64,000 nucleotides of DNA from Candidatus Cloacimonadota bacterium (GTDB taxonomy: Bacteria; Muiribacteriota; UBA6191), in assembly GCA_023954715.1 (NCBI GenBank), contig JAGSHD010000001.1, forward strand, positions 1 through 64,000, given 5' to 3'. Positions within the stretch are counted from its first letter, which is position 1. Each line of letters begins with the position of its first letter. Shown here piece after piece: positions 1 to 8,403 of this stretch. Below the pieces are notes generated by a model, which worked only from the letters and a program-made list of their open reading frames with translations, had not been told where the DNA came from and searched no databases. The position numbers were made by a program, and so were the translations under genes.

Positions 1-1
1 A

Positions 2-100
2 TCATTGCCAGCCTTTTCCAAATCGCTCACAACCACAGCTCTTTACTGCAGCAGCATTTGGTGGTTTGAAGCCTCCATCTGTATAGCGGCTCCGAGAGAC
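2..100 (-). pseudogene. Possible C-terminal fragment of an A-type Fe-S carrier (IscA/ErpA-like) protein
   Basis: Minus frame reads VSRSRYTDGGFKPPNAAAVKSCGCERFGKGWQ-stop; 'GFK..NA...SCGC' resembles the IscA/ErpA C-terminus; an in-frame TAG (+ strand CTA 101-103) lies upstream, so it is truncated. Confidence 0.25.
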
Positions 101-115
101 CTACTCTCATCTTAA

Positions 116-173
116 GTCCAGCTAGCTGGACACACGATTCCTTTCGATTTGTTTTGTTAGGGTCGCGGTGTCC
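116..173. repeat. Palindrome GTCCAGCTAGCTGGAC (116-131) plus overlapping hairpin GGACACACGA...TCGCGGTGTCC (128-173)
   Basis: Perfect 16-bp palindrome read directly; 128-133 GGACAC pairs with GTGTCC 168-173. Confidence 0.6.
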
Positions 174-262
174 TGAAGGTCGACAATTGTATACTCAGAT
201 TTATTTTTAACGAGTACAAAAGTTACAAAGAAAGAACAAAGTTTTCATGTTTATCTAAAAAG

Positions 263-808
263 GTGAAACATATGGTTGAAAAGAAACATAGAGAAAGCAT
301 AATCATTATTACAATACAACTGTTACTACTCCTTGTTTTGTATTCTAATACTTCATCTCTGACTTGCATGGAAGTTCTCATAATGTCCATAGTACCAATA
401 ACTATTTTGTCACACTACTTGGCTAAAATATTTTTGTACTTTGTATTTTGGCTAGCAAAACTCGAATACAATACAATTTCTAAGATAATGAAAGCTATAT
501 GTATCTCTATTTCCATTCTGTTTGTAATAGCACTTTTAAGTCCAACGCGTTGTAGACGTGGTGGCCCTAGAACACCAAGACGACAATGCCTCTTTAATCA
601 AATGCAACTATTCGGAGGACATGAATTTTTCTATATGGATAAGGGCTATTATCTTTCATTTCATTCATTACAAGATTTAGAAGTACTTACTAAAGAACAT
701 TATATGTCAGAAATTCCAAAATGCCCTGAAGTCAGTGGAGATAATATTTCATACTATTTAGGTCATGACAAAACAATTTGCTGTGTTATTCATGGCTGTA
801 GAAAATGA
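263..808 (+). CDS. Membrane protein with degenerate prepilin-like C-terminal module
   Basis: ORF; hydrophobic N-terminal half; C-terminus 'CLFNQMQLF...LEVLTKEHYMSEIPKCPEVSGDNISYY...CVIHG' resembles the 'C..NQ..I...L.GYL..IPKCP.GG.Y....C..HG' pattern of truncated pilin-like proteins. Confidence 0.55.
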   Translation: MKHMVEKKHRESIIIITIQLLLLLVLYSNTSSLTCMEVLIMSIVPITILSHYLAKIFLYFVFWLAKLEYNTISKIMKAICISISILFVIALLSPTRCRRGGPRTPRRQCLFNQMQLFGGHEFFYMDKGYYLSFHSLQDLEVLTKEHYMSEIPKCPEVSGDNISYYLGHDKTICCVIHGCRK

Positions 809-1626
809 TATACAAATTTTCAAGATTTACATAATTGCAGAGTCACAAGTGAATATCAATCCAAGTTAGTCTCATACAGGACATTAAACAAAGCGAATAG
901 CCTTCTCTCGTCTCTTCGAAACTGTGTTGGTGGCTGCTTATGCTCAGCAAGTTAAGTTGTCCCAGTAGTCCAAAACATTATCTATGTAAAACCAATACAA
1001 TGAAACGAAACACTAAGCGTAGTGAGAAGGCAACCAAGAACCCTCATGAACTATTTCACCATCTTAAGAAATATACAAGGCGTGGGTTGTAAAGTGAATC
1101 CTCTGTGTTCCCTGTTTTGACGAATTGCTCCAGATTAGGAGGAAATCCACTAGGACATTATCAAAAGAAACAGCCAACAACGAAAACCAAAGATCAATTC
1201 ATGAGAGGGCGCTTTAGTAACCTCATGAAACACACCAACTACTTTAGAAGTAGATAATGCGAATGTTGTGAGTGAATAATCGGAGCAAGCTTTTTGTCCA
1301 ATTATTTCAGATTGAGAGTGTATCCAATCAGTATCAAAGACCCTTGCGAAACACTAGCATCAATGGGGTTAAACAATGACTTACAAACCTAAATCGTAGT
1401 CTTGGGCCTAACTACTTATTGTACCAAACTTTTTTTGTAAATTTATAATTTTAATACCGATAAAGTGGGGTATAAACACAGATGTTTGTGATCATAAATA
1501 GCTTAATCAGTGGTATTTGATAAATATTGAATGTAAAAAAAAGACATTAAAAGGCCGTAAAATTACGACAAACTCAGATTTTGGTAATGTACTAGGTAAT
1601 TGTGCCGTTAAACTCCATGTTAAAAA

Positions 1627-1965
1627 TTAAGCCGGATTGTGAAGACTATTTTCCAAAGTATCGATTATCCACTGATTTAGACTCTTTTCTTCGGCCAACG
1701 CTTGTATTGAAATATTACTGTGTAATTTTGGATCGATCCTTAGATTGAGTTTTCCAGGATACTCTTTTGTTGGACTAATGCCTTTTTCAGCGCAGACTTC
1801 TAAGAATATATTTAAAGAGTTTCTAAAACCTTTTCTTAACTCGGATGGGTTCTGCCCGTAGAAGTCAGCTCCACCATTAATACCCAAAACTTCTCCCCGA
1901 AACATATCAAGGTCTGAATCATACTCAATTTTTGCTTTATACGAATCCAATTTCATAGTGTTCAT
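1627..1965 (-). CDS. hicB: HicB family antitoxin
   Basis: 'YKAKIEYDSDLDMFRGEVLGINGGADFYGQNPSELRKGFRNSLNIFLEVCAEKGISPTKEYPGKLNLRIDPKLHSNISIQALAEEKSLNQWI' is HicB fold plus ribbon-helix-helix tail. Confidence 0.9.
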   Translation of the reverse strand: MNTMKLDSYKAKIEYDSDLDMFRGEVLGINGGADFYGQNPSELRKGFRNSLNIFLEVCAEKGISPTKEYPGKLNLRIDPKLHSNISIQALAEEKSLNQWIIDTLENSLHNPA

Positions 1966-1974
1966 GTCAATACC

Positions 1975-2124
1975 TTATTTTCGTTCTAACCTGTTTCGAT
2001 TACTTGCAATGCCTCTTTTGTCACTACAAGATGATATGTGGTTGGGATGAAACAATCTTACTTCACCATACAGCGCCACCGCGACTCTAGATCCAACTCT
2101 ATATGTCTCTACACTTACGTTCAT
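1975..2124 (-). pseudogene. hicA: HicA toxin remnant (C-terminal part only), 9 bp upstream of hicB
   Basis: Minus frame MNVSVETYRVGSRVAVALYGEVRLFHPNHISSCSDKRGIASNRNRLERK*; 'GSRVAV..YGEVR.FH.PH....DKG...S.R..LE' matches the HicA C-terminus; N-terminal half absent. Confidence 0.65.
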
Positions 2125-2134
2125 AAATTAGGAT

Positions 2135-2359
2135 TCATTGTACTAATCTTAAATACAAGTCTGAAAATTCCTTATGACTACTATTATAATTTGTCATTAC
2201 ATGTCTTCTTGGAGTTTGAGTTTTCTTTTTATCTACTAGATCAACAAGTGCTTCCTCAATCAATGATTCAATTTGTCGTCCTTCGTCTTTGGCTATTTGC
2301 TTGATAGTTTTCACCATTTCAGGTCGTAGTTGAGTATCAAGCTTTACTTTTAAATCCAT
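2135..2359 (-). CDS. Ribbon-helix-helix (CopG-like) antitoxin, orphan
   Basis: 'LDTQLRPEMVKTIKQIAKDEGRQIESLIEEALVDLVDKKK...RRHVMTNYNSSHKEFSDLYLRL' resembles RHH antitoxins that usually precede a Fic/Doc-type toxin. Confidence 0.6.
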   Translation of the reverse strand: MDLKVKLDTQLRPEMVKTIKQIAKDEGRQIESLIEEALVDLVDKKKTQTPRRHVMTNYNSSHKEFSDLYLRLVQ

Positions 2360-2382
2360 TTTATCGCCTTTTTACAAATTTT

Positions 2383-2400
2383 ATCATGAAAATTCATGAT
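2383..2400. promoter_or_regulatory. Palindrome ATCATGAA-AA-TTCATGAT upstream of the RHH antitoxin; candidate operator
   Basis: 8-bp perfect arms, 24 nt upstream of the start at 2359. Confidence 0.4.
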
Positions 2401-2439
2401 GCATACCAAACTATATAATACACGAAGGATTTTAAAGTT

Positions 2440-2751
2440 ATATCTCATGTAGAAAAGGGATAGTGATAGTCTGCGCTTAACATTCAATATTTCTGAAACT
2501 CTTGTCCTAGTACCTCAGATAGGTTCACGGTCTTTTCTTGTTTATTCTTTCCATTCCATTATATTGTTCAGTGTTTCAATAGGATTAGGGGACGGAATTT
2601 CGTGATATTCTACTTCATAAGATTCTGCTAAAATTGATAGTACTTCAAGTTCATCAAATTCTAGAGTATTTTGTTCAGCATCAATCAATTCATCGATTCG
2701 ATCCATAACTCTTTTATAATCCTCTTCAGTATGAATTGGTCTTATATTCAA
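2440..2751 (-). pseudogene. higA: HigA antitoxin (COG5499 type) with in-frame stops before and inside the HTH
   Basis: LNIRPIHTEEDYKRVMDRIDELIDAEQNTLEFDELEVLSILAESYEVEYHEIPSPNPIETLNNIMEWKE*TRKDREPI*GTRTRVSEILNVKRRLSLS; family-like across two stop codons. Confidence 0.8.
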
Positions 2752-2754
2752 AAC

Positions 2755-3053
2755 TTTCTCCGAAATTGTCTCTGCGTTGATCTTGTCATATTCAGCATGG
2801 ATACCTATAAATCTAATATACTCTAGCGAATTTGTATTGGACCTTGACAACCAATCTATACTTATTGTCCTTAATGTTAAAACAAACTCCATCATTTGGT
2901 AAGAAGGCCGTAGTCCCAAATCATTACCTAATGTCATTTGGAGATGTCCAATTAGCTCGACTAGTTATAGAAAACCAAGCTAAAACAAGATTGCTCAGAG
3001 TCGCTATGCTTGGTCCAGGACTTTTTAAATGTTTTTCGTGATATTATATGCAT
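2755..3053 (-). pseudogene. higB: HigB-type mRNA interferase toxin, frameshifted
   Basis: Three frame pieces: MHIISRKTFKKSWTKHSDSEQ... / TSRANWTSPNDIR**FGTTAFLPNDGVCFNIKDNKYRLVVKVQYKFARVY* / IRFIGIHAEYDKINAETI; the order matches the HigB family. Confidence 0.8.
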
Positions 3054-3451
3054 ATTAAATTTATTATAACCTGTAAATCCCATAATAGGAAACAACTACA
3101 AACATATAAGGTGATATAATCTCTTAAAACCAAATATCGAGTCGCTTTTGATAAAACAATCAGTTTTTTGTTCTGCCAAAAATTATTAATATGAGGTACA
3201 TTTGTTTTATAACACTAAAACCAAAACATCTGTATCATACCCGTCATTGATGAGTAATAGCTTATAGACTACTTATACAATTTCTTAGACTTAAATCACC
3301 TTTTCCACACAATTTCGAGATAAAATCATTTCTTGACTTTGTCATATTTTTGAAACTTTCATATTTGGCTATTTTACTTATATATTGGATTATACTATAA
3401 TATCGTTATTAAATTACGTGAAAATAAGACAGACTTTGTTTTTGGAGAGAT

Positions 3452-4402
3452 ATGCTATTAGATGATGTCAAAAATCGTATTCGAAGACTAAACTATAGTA
3501 TGAGAACAGAAACAGCTTATCTTTATTGGATAAAGCGATTTATTTTGTTTCATGATAAAACTCATCCTTCTTTAATGTGCAATACTCATGTTGAAAAGTT
3601 TCTTACCGATTTAGCGATCTCACACAATGTTGCTGCTTCCACCCAAAATCAGGCACTGTCTGCTATTTTATTTTTATATAATGAAGTACTGAAGTTGGAG
3701 TTAGACTGGGTAAAAGGAGTTAAACGTGCTAAAAAGCCCACTAAATTACCCGTTGTGTTTTCTGTAAATGAAATAAAGTCAATCTTTTGCCAACTCAAGG
3801 GTGATAATCAACTTGCCGCTGAGTTACTTTATGGCTCTGGACTTCGATTAATGGAGTGTTTACGTTTACGTGTCGGAGACATTGACTTTGAATACAAAAG
3901 AGTCTGTGTCAGGCAAGGAAAGGGTGCAAAAGATCGTTACACTATTTTGCCCAACTCAATTATACCTACCTTACAAAAACATATTTCTCATGTGGAGCAA
4001 TTACATAAGCAAGATTTAGCTGATGGTTATGGCGAAGTTTATTTGCCAGTTGCTTTAGATAAAAAATATAGATCCGCCAACACTGAGCTAACATGGCAAT
4101 ATGTTTTTCCTTCACGAAAATTGTCTTTTGACAAACGTTCTGAAAAAACTCGACGTCATCATATATCAGAAAAGGGTTTACAAAGAGCTGTAAAAAGAGC
4201 AATTGATCTAGCTAAGATTCATAAGCATGGATCGTGTCATACTTTTAGACATAGTTTTGCCACTCATCTTTTACAATCTGGTGCAGATATACGGACCGTA
4301 CAAGATCTTTTAGGACATAAGGATGTTAGGACTACCATGATCTATACGCATGTTTTAGAAATGGGATTTGGCGGTGTAACTAGTCCAGTAGATTTGCTGT
4401 AA
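3452..4402 (+). CDS. intI: Integron integrase (IntI-type tyrosine recombinase), apparently intact
   Basis: Catalytic motifs [43 protein letters not shown]; IntI-specific insert '[37 protein letters not shown]'. Confidence 0.93.
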   Translation: MLLDDVKNRIRRLNYSMRTETAYLYWIKRFILFHDKTHPSLMCNTHVEKFLTDLAISHNVAASTQNQALSAILFLYNEVLKLELDWVKGVKRAKKPTKLPVVFSVNEIKSIFCQLKGDNQLAAELLYGSGLRLMECLRLRVGDIDFEYKRVCVRQGKGAKDRYTILPNSIIPTLQKHISHVEQLHKQDLADGYGEVYLPVALDKKYRSANTELTWQYVFPSRKLSFDKRSEKTRRHHISEKGLQRAVKRAIDLAKIHKHGSCHTFRHSFATHLLQSGADIRTVQDLLGHKDVRTTMIYTHVLEMGFGGVTSPVDLL

Positions 4403-4598
4403 CTTAATTATATAGATCAGACATTATACCTTCGAATTTAAATTAATATTCTATTTGTAAATAGATATATTATAAAGTAAATCCTCAATATACCTAGTTT
4501 TTAAACTCCTACTAAACTATCCCCGAAAGTATTTTGGATCCGCTCATTTGTATATGTTACTATACATGCAATCAATCGTAACTTAGGCAATCAATTTT

Positions 4599-5222
4599 AT
4601 GCTTATTTTTGTTCAATCAGCTATATTTTTAGGAGTTTTACTCTTGTTTGTTGGCTGGGTTATGTCGTTTATTGTCAGCTATCGTATTCATACTATGTGT
4701 TTGTTGGCTAATGTCTTTGCTTTTCCATTCAATCAAATCTACCTCTTGGTAAAACACTTTCAAAAGGTACAAAAACTACTGATACTATATATACTTGGGT
4801 TTAGTCTTGTTATTGGTGGATTTTTGACACTTGTATCTATAACTACTAAGATAGTTTCAAATGATCAATCTATTCAGTTTGAGCTACCTAGTTTTAGCTT
4901 AAAATCAAAAGCTATATCAAAAACTCATCACCAATTTAAAACCCTTCGAGGATACAAGTTGGACCTGCTTATGCAATCTGAATCGGGCACTAATGAGATA
5001 AACCCAATGAAAGCAAGCTGTAGCACGAGACAAATCGATCAGATTAGTCTGAATACATGTTTACCTGACTTTAAGCAAGATCAAAGTACCATTATTTTTA
5101 ACCATTTTTCTCACAATAAGATCCTTTATACCTTGCGTTTAGAGTGTAAAATAGATGATAGCTATCGAGATTGTACCAACAACAATAAAGGTATAATTGA
5201 TTCCTTACAAGTAATCAATTGA
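4599..5222 (+). CDS. Hypothetical membrane protein
   Basis: ORF with two or more N-terminal hydrophobic segments; no family recognised. Confidence 0.6.
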   Translation: MLIFVQSAIFLGVLLLFVGWVMSFIVSYRIHTMCLLANVFAFPFNQIYLLVKHFQKVQKLLILYILGFSLVIGGFLTLVSITTKIVSNDQSIQFELPSFSLKSKAISKTHHQFKTLRGYKLDLLMQSESGTNEINPMKASCSTRQIDQISLNTCLPDFKQDQSTIIFNHFSHNKILYTLRLECKIDDSYRDCTNNNKGIIDSLQVIN

Positions 5223-5265
5223 AGGTATAAAACTTGGTTAAATAACATACTAAAATAGGGGTTTT

Positions 5266-5763
5266 ATGAAAATAAGAGCTGAGTCCGTAAGTGACAAAAA
5301 AGCTGTCTATGAAATCAACAAACAAGCTTTTCCAGGTGATGATGAGGCCAAGTTGGTCGATGCACTTCGAGAAAATGCAGATCCTATAGTTTCTTTGGTT
5401 GCTGAACTAAAAGGACAGGTGATCGGTCATATACTTTTTTCGCCTGTCACTTTATCTAGCAGGCCTGATTTGAAATTGATGGGCCTTGCTCCTATGGCTG
5501 TCTTACCTGAGTTTCAAAAACAGGGGATTGGCTCAAAACTTGTAAATGAAAGTGTCTCTAAATGTAAGGATTTGGAGTTTGCTGGAATTGTAGTACTAGG
5601 ACATCCTGATTATTATCCTAAGTTTGGTTTTGTACCTTCGGTTAACTTTGGGATAAAATGTACTTATGATGTGCCAGACGAAGCGTTTATGGTTTTAGAG
5701 CTGAAAGAAGGGGTTTTTAAAGCAGGGGTTGTCTCCTATCATCCTGAGTTTGATAATCTGTAA
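5266..5763 (+). CDS. GNAT family N-acetyltransferase (YhbS-like)
   Basis: 'GLAPMAVLPEFQKQGIGSKLV...VVLGHPDYYPKFGF'. Confidence 0.9.
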   Translation: MKIRAESVSDKKAVYEINKQAFPGDDEAKLVDALRENADPIVSLVAELKGQVIGHILFSPVTLSSRPDLKLMGLAPMAVLPEFQKQGIGSKLVNESVSKCKDLEFAGIVVLGHPDYYPKFGFVPSVNFGIKCTYDVPDEAFMVLELKEGVFKAGVVSYHPEFDNL

Positions 5764-5850
5764 ACTCTGACTTGATTACAATTTGTCATAAAAGACACAG
5801 CCACCCATACATACATAGACTCCTTTTGGTTGATTTTTATAGTAGATTCA

Positions 5851-6984
5851 TTAATGTGCCTTGAGAATCATATCTTTCAGAGACTTTAAAATTAACATAC
5901 CTAATATAAACAAAAGTACAAGTAGGCTATATTCAAGAATAGACCCTTCTGAATATGTTGACTCGATAGTTTCTTTCATTATATAAGGAGTAGGCTCTTG
6001 AAAATCTTTCCAAAACTCTCTCACATTGATATCTGGATGCTTTTCTAAGGTAATCTGTTTGTTTACATATTGAGTTAGTGCTGCTCGATAACTATCCCCA
6101 TGCTTTCTGATAGATTGATACTCTGTTTCCACAATACTGATACTATTTTCACTTATTCCGAGATTATCTTCTAGCAATTTAATCAAGTCCTTCTTATCTA
6201 TTTCATTTGGAAGAAGAAGAGCTTTATCTGATTTTATTAGTTCTATAGCTCGAAGTTTAGCCAAAGCTGATAGATGCTTTTTATAAATATTTTGTAGCAA
6301 AACAGACATCATTATGAATACATCTGGACTATCCCATGCTTCACCTAAAACTACCAAACCTTGAAGTGCTTCTAATAGTTTTCTACTATCCTGAGATTGA
6401 TTTAAAAAATCTACAGGTACAAGTTGGTTTATTGTAGAAGCATCTGTCAATAAAGGATTGTTACGCATCCATTTTATTAAATTTAACTGAACCTTTTCAC
6501 GACCAAAATGAGCATTTGGATTAATCACTATAGCCTTAGTAAGGTTATCGATGGATTGATCCAACAACGAATCATCTCTATCATTAAGACTTTGTCTAAA
6601 CCATAAATGAACTTGAAATGTTCCTAGATTAGCTAAAGTTTTATAGTGAATATCATCTCTTTCTCCTACCGAAAAGTTAGATTTATCCAAAGTCTCTTTT
6701 AGTAAAATAGTCTCAATTGCCTGTTTACTATTACCAACTCGATCATACGCCACAGCGAGATCATCATAATCAAAAAGGGAAAGAACTTTTTGTTTTTTTA
6801 AGCGGTCAATTCTAAATTGATAATAGCTATCTGGAAGTTTTTTAAATCGTCCTCCAATGGTGTCAACTACGCTAGGTAGTCCTTCACTTTCAAATTTGAG
6901 AGTATCACTATCCCAGATACAAGCTTGTAAAGTTGAAGACAATATAAAAAATAAAATAGATATGTAGAAAAGTGAATGTTTCAT
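5851..6984 (-). CDS. Exported TPR-like protein with C-terminal TM
   Basis: Signal/lipobox-like N-terminus (LSSTLQAC), 'LAVAYDRVGNSKQAIETIL' TPR unit, C-terminal hydrophobic helix. Confidence 0.6.
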   Translation of the reverse strand: MKHSLFYISILFFILSSTLQACIWDSDTLKFESEGLPSVVDTIGGRFKKLPDSYYQFRIDRLKKQKVLSLFDYDDLAVAYDRVGNSKQAIETILLKETLDKSNFSVGERDDIHYKTLANLGTFQVHLWFRQSLNDRDDSLLDQSIDNLTKAIVINPNAHFGREKVQLNLIKWMRNNPLLTDASTINQLVPVDFLNQSQDSRKLLEALQGLVVLGEAWDSPDVFIMMSVLLQNIYKKHLSALAKLRAIELIKSDKALLLPNEIDKKDLIKLLEDNLGISENSISIVETEYQSIRKHGDSYRAALTQYVNKQITLEKHPDINVREFWKDFQEPTPYIMKETIESTYSEGSILEYSLLVLLFILGMLILKSLKDMILKAH

Positions 6985-6989
6985 TGTAT

Positions 6990-8258
6990 TTAGATAGTAA
7001 ACTCATCGGATATAGTCTTTAGAATATACTGCATTCTTGTAGAGCCAGTCCCTTCGTAGATAAGCTCTGTTCCTAGCCAGCTCATTTTACAAAACGCTTC
7101 TTCAAAATGTATAATCCTATCAATTAGCTGTTTTCTTTCAACATCATCGTATGATTGAGAGGTTTCAAGAAAATAAGCCGCAAAATCTAATTTGCATAAT
7201 TCATCAAAACTTGGGTTAAGCGAACTTGATGTCTCAGCCTCATTCTTTGATAACAATGTGCCTGCTGGACAATACGAATCTCTTGGGCCTAAAACCAGTT
7301 TAGATAAAATGTACTTTACTTTTCTTTTATGTCCATCGATAGCACTTTGACTGTATTTTTCATGTTCAAAAAAATATCCCTCTAGATAGTAGTTAAGGGA
7401 ATCCTTTGTCAATGACCAAGGGATTTTTGTCACGTCTTCTTCTATACTATATAATCCTTCATTTCTAGCTTTAGAAGCTAGATACATAAACAAATTACTA
7501 CAGGCCTGTAGTTTCGCTAAATAACCCATCTTTAAAGCACTTTGATAAACTAGTGCAAAATAGTTACTATCACCAGAATAGGCATACGTGTTAGCCTGTA
7601 TCATAGGTTTTTCTATATAGGTCAGATCCCATTCTTGAGGGTGTGGCACTAAAACACAAACATTAACAAATTCAGAGTCCTCACTTTCACAACGATATCT
7701 AAATGCTATACGTTCACACTGTGTATCAATCTCTTTATCTGTAATCTGTTGTGGTTTTTCAAATCGTAACTTTCCACCTAGTCCCGCCAATCTAGCCATC
7801 TTGTTATAAAAAATCCCCATAAGATCACAGAAGAATGGATAGTATTCTTGTGAATATACTGACTCAATGTCGTTCGTGTTATTAGATCCAAGCATATCTA
7901 GAAACTCTACCAAGATCAAAGAGTCTATTGTCAAGTAGATATCTCCTATGGAGGACGCTACTTTTACCACGAGCTCTTTCTTTCTTACAATCTGAGCAAT
8001 CTTGTTTTCAGGTAGAATACTAACTTTTAAGACCTCACAATTTTTACTTAAATAGCTTGAGAATACATCAAGAGCTCCAGCGATAGCATCTTGTAAATTA
8101 TCCAGCTTTTCAGTATAACTTTGCCGTTTTAACTTTTGAAGTTGTTGAGTACTCTTGTCATTATCAATTTCAGAGTTTGAATCCTCTAGACCAAATGTAC
8201 CATCCATTAAAGATTCTATTTCATCGGGCGTAAGATCACCACTACTCATTACATTCAT
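6990..8258 (-). CDS. Hypothetical protein with FliM/FliN-like N-terminal peptide
   Basis: ORF; N-terminus 'SGDLTPDEIESLMDG' resembles 'LSQDEIDALL'; rest unrecognised; 5 bp from the next CDS. Confidence 0.5.
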   Translation of the reverse strand: MNVMSSGDLTPDEIESLMDGTFGLEDSNSEIDNDKSTQQLQKLKRQSYTEKLDNLQDAIAGALDVFSSYLSKNCEVLKVSILPENKIAQIVRKKELVVKVASSIGDIYLTIDSLILVEFLDMLGSNNTNDIESVYSQEYYPFFCDLMGIFYNKMARLAGLGGKLRFEKPQQITDKEIDTQCERIAFRYRCESEDSEFVNVCVLVPHPQEWDLTYIEKPMIQANTYAYSGDSNYFALVYQSALKMGYLAKLQACSNLFMYLASKARNEGLYSIEEDVTKIPWSLTKDSLNYYLEGYFFEHEKYSQSAIDGHKRKVKYILSKLVLGPRDSYCPAGTLLSKNEAETSSSLNPSFDELCKLDFAAYFLETSQSYDDVERKQLIDRIIHFEEAFCKMSWLGTELIYEGTGSTRMQYILKTISDEFTI

Positions 8259-8403
8259 CCTTTATGTGTAAAGTTAGCACTGTATCATTTTAGTGGAATA
8301 GTCGTAATCATGCAATATTGGCGAAAAAATTTGTATCTTGTACATTTATTTGATTATGTCAGATATATCTTATTATGTGTAATCATTTTAAGAACTAGAC
8401 GAA

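Noticed and set aside
1-250. tRNA/tmRNA/SRP RNA on the minus strand at the left edge
   Set aside because: GC-richer and hairpin-rich, but no cloverleaf, tmRNA ends or SRP tetraloop motif could be recognised.
900-1620. attC recombination sites in the integron region
   Set aside because: Core-like heptamers GTTAAGT, GTTAAAC and GCCTAAC occur, but no RYYYAAC...GTTRRRY pair at 50-150 bp spacing with internal L-boxes could be read; 1406/1607 is ~208 bp apart and lacks a clear fold.
2038-2304. 88-aa + strand ORF
   Set aside because: Antisense to the RHH antitoxin and the hicA remnant, which have family support.
2542-2937. 131-aa ORF as a genuine novel protein
   Set aside because: It is an accidental out-of-frame start plus the HigB tail fused to the HigA head by frameshift; treated as the higBA pseudogene.
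3966-4202. 78-aa minus ORF inside intI
   Set aside because: Antisense shadow of the well-supported integrase.
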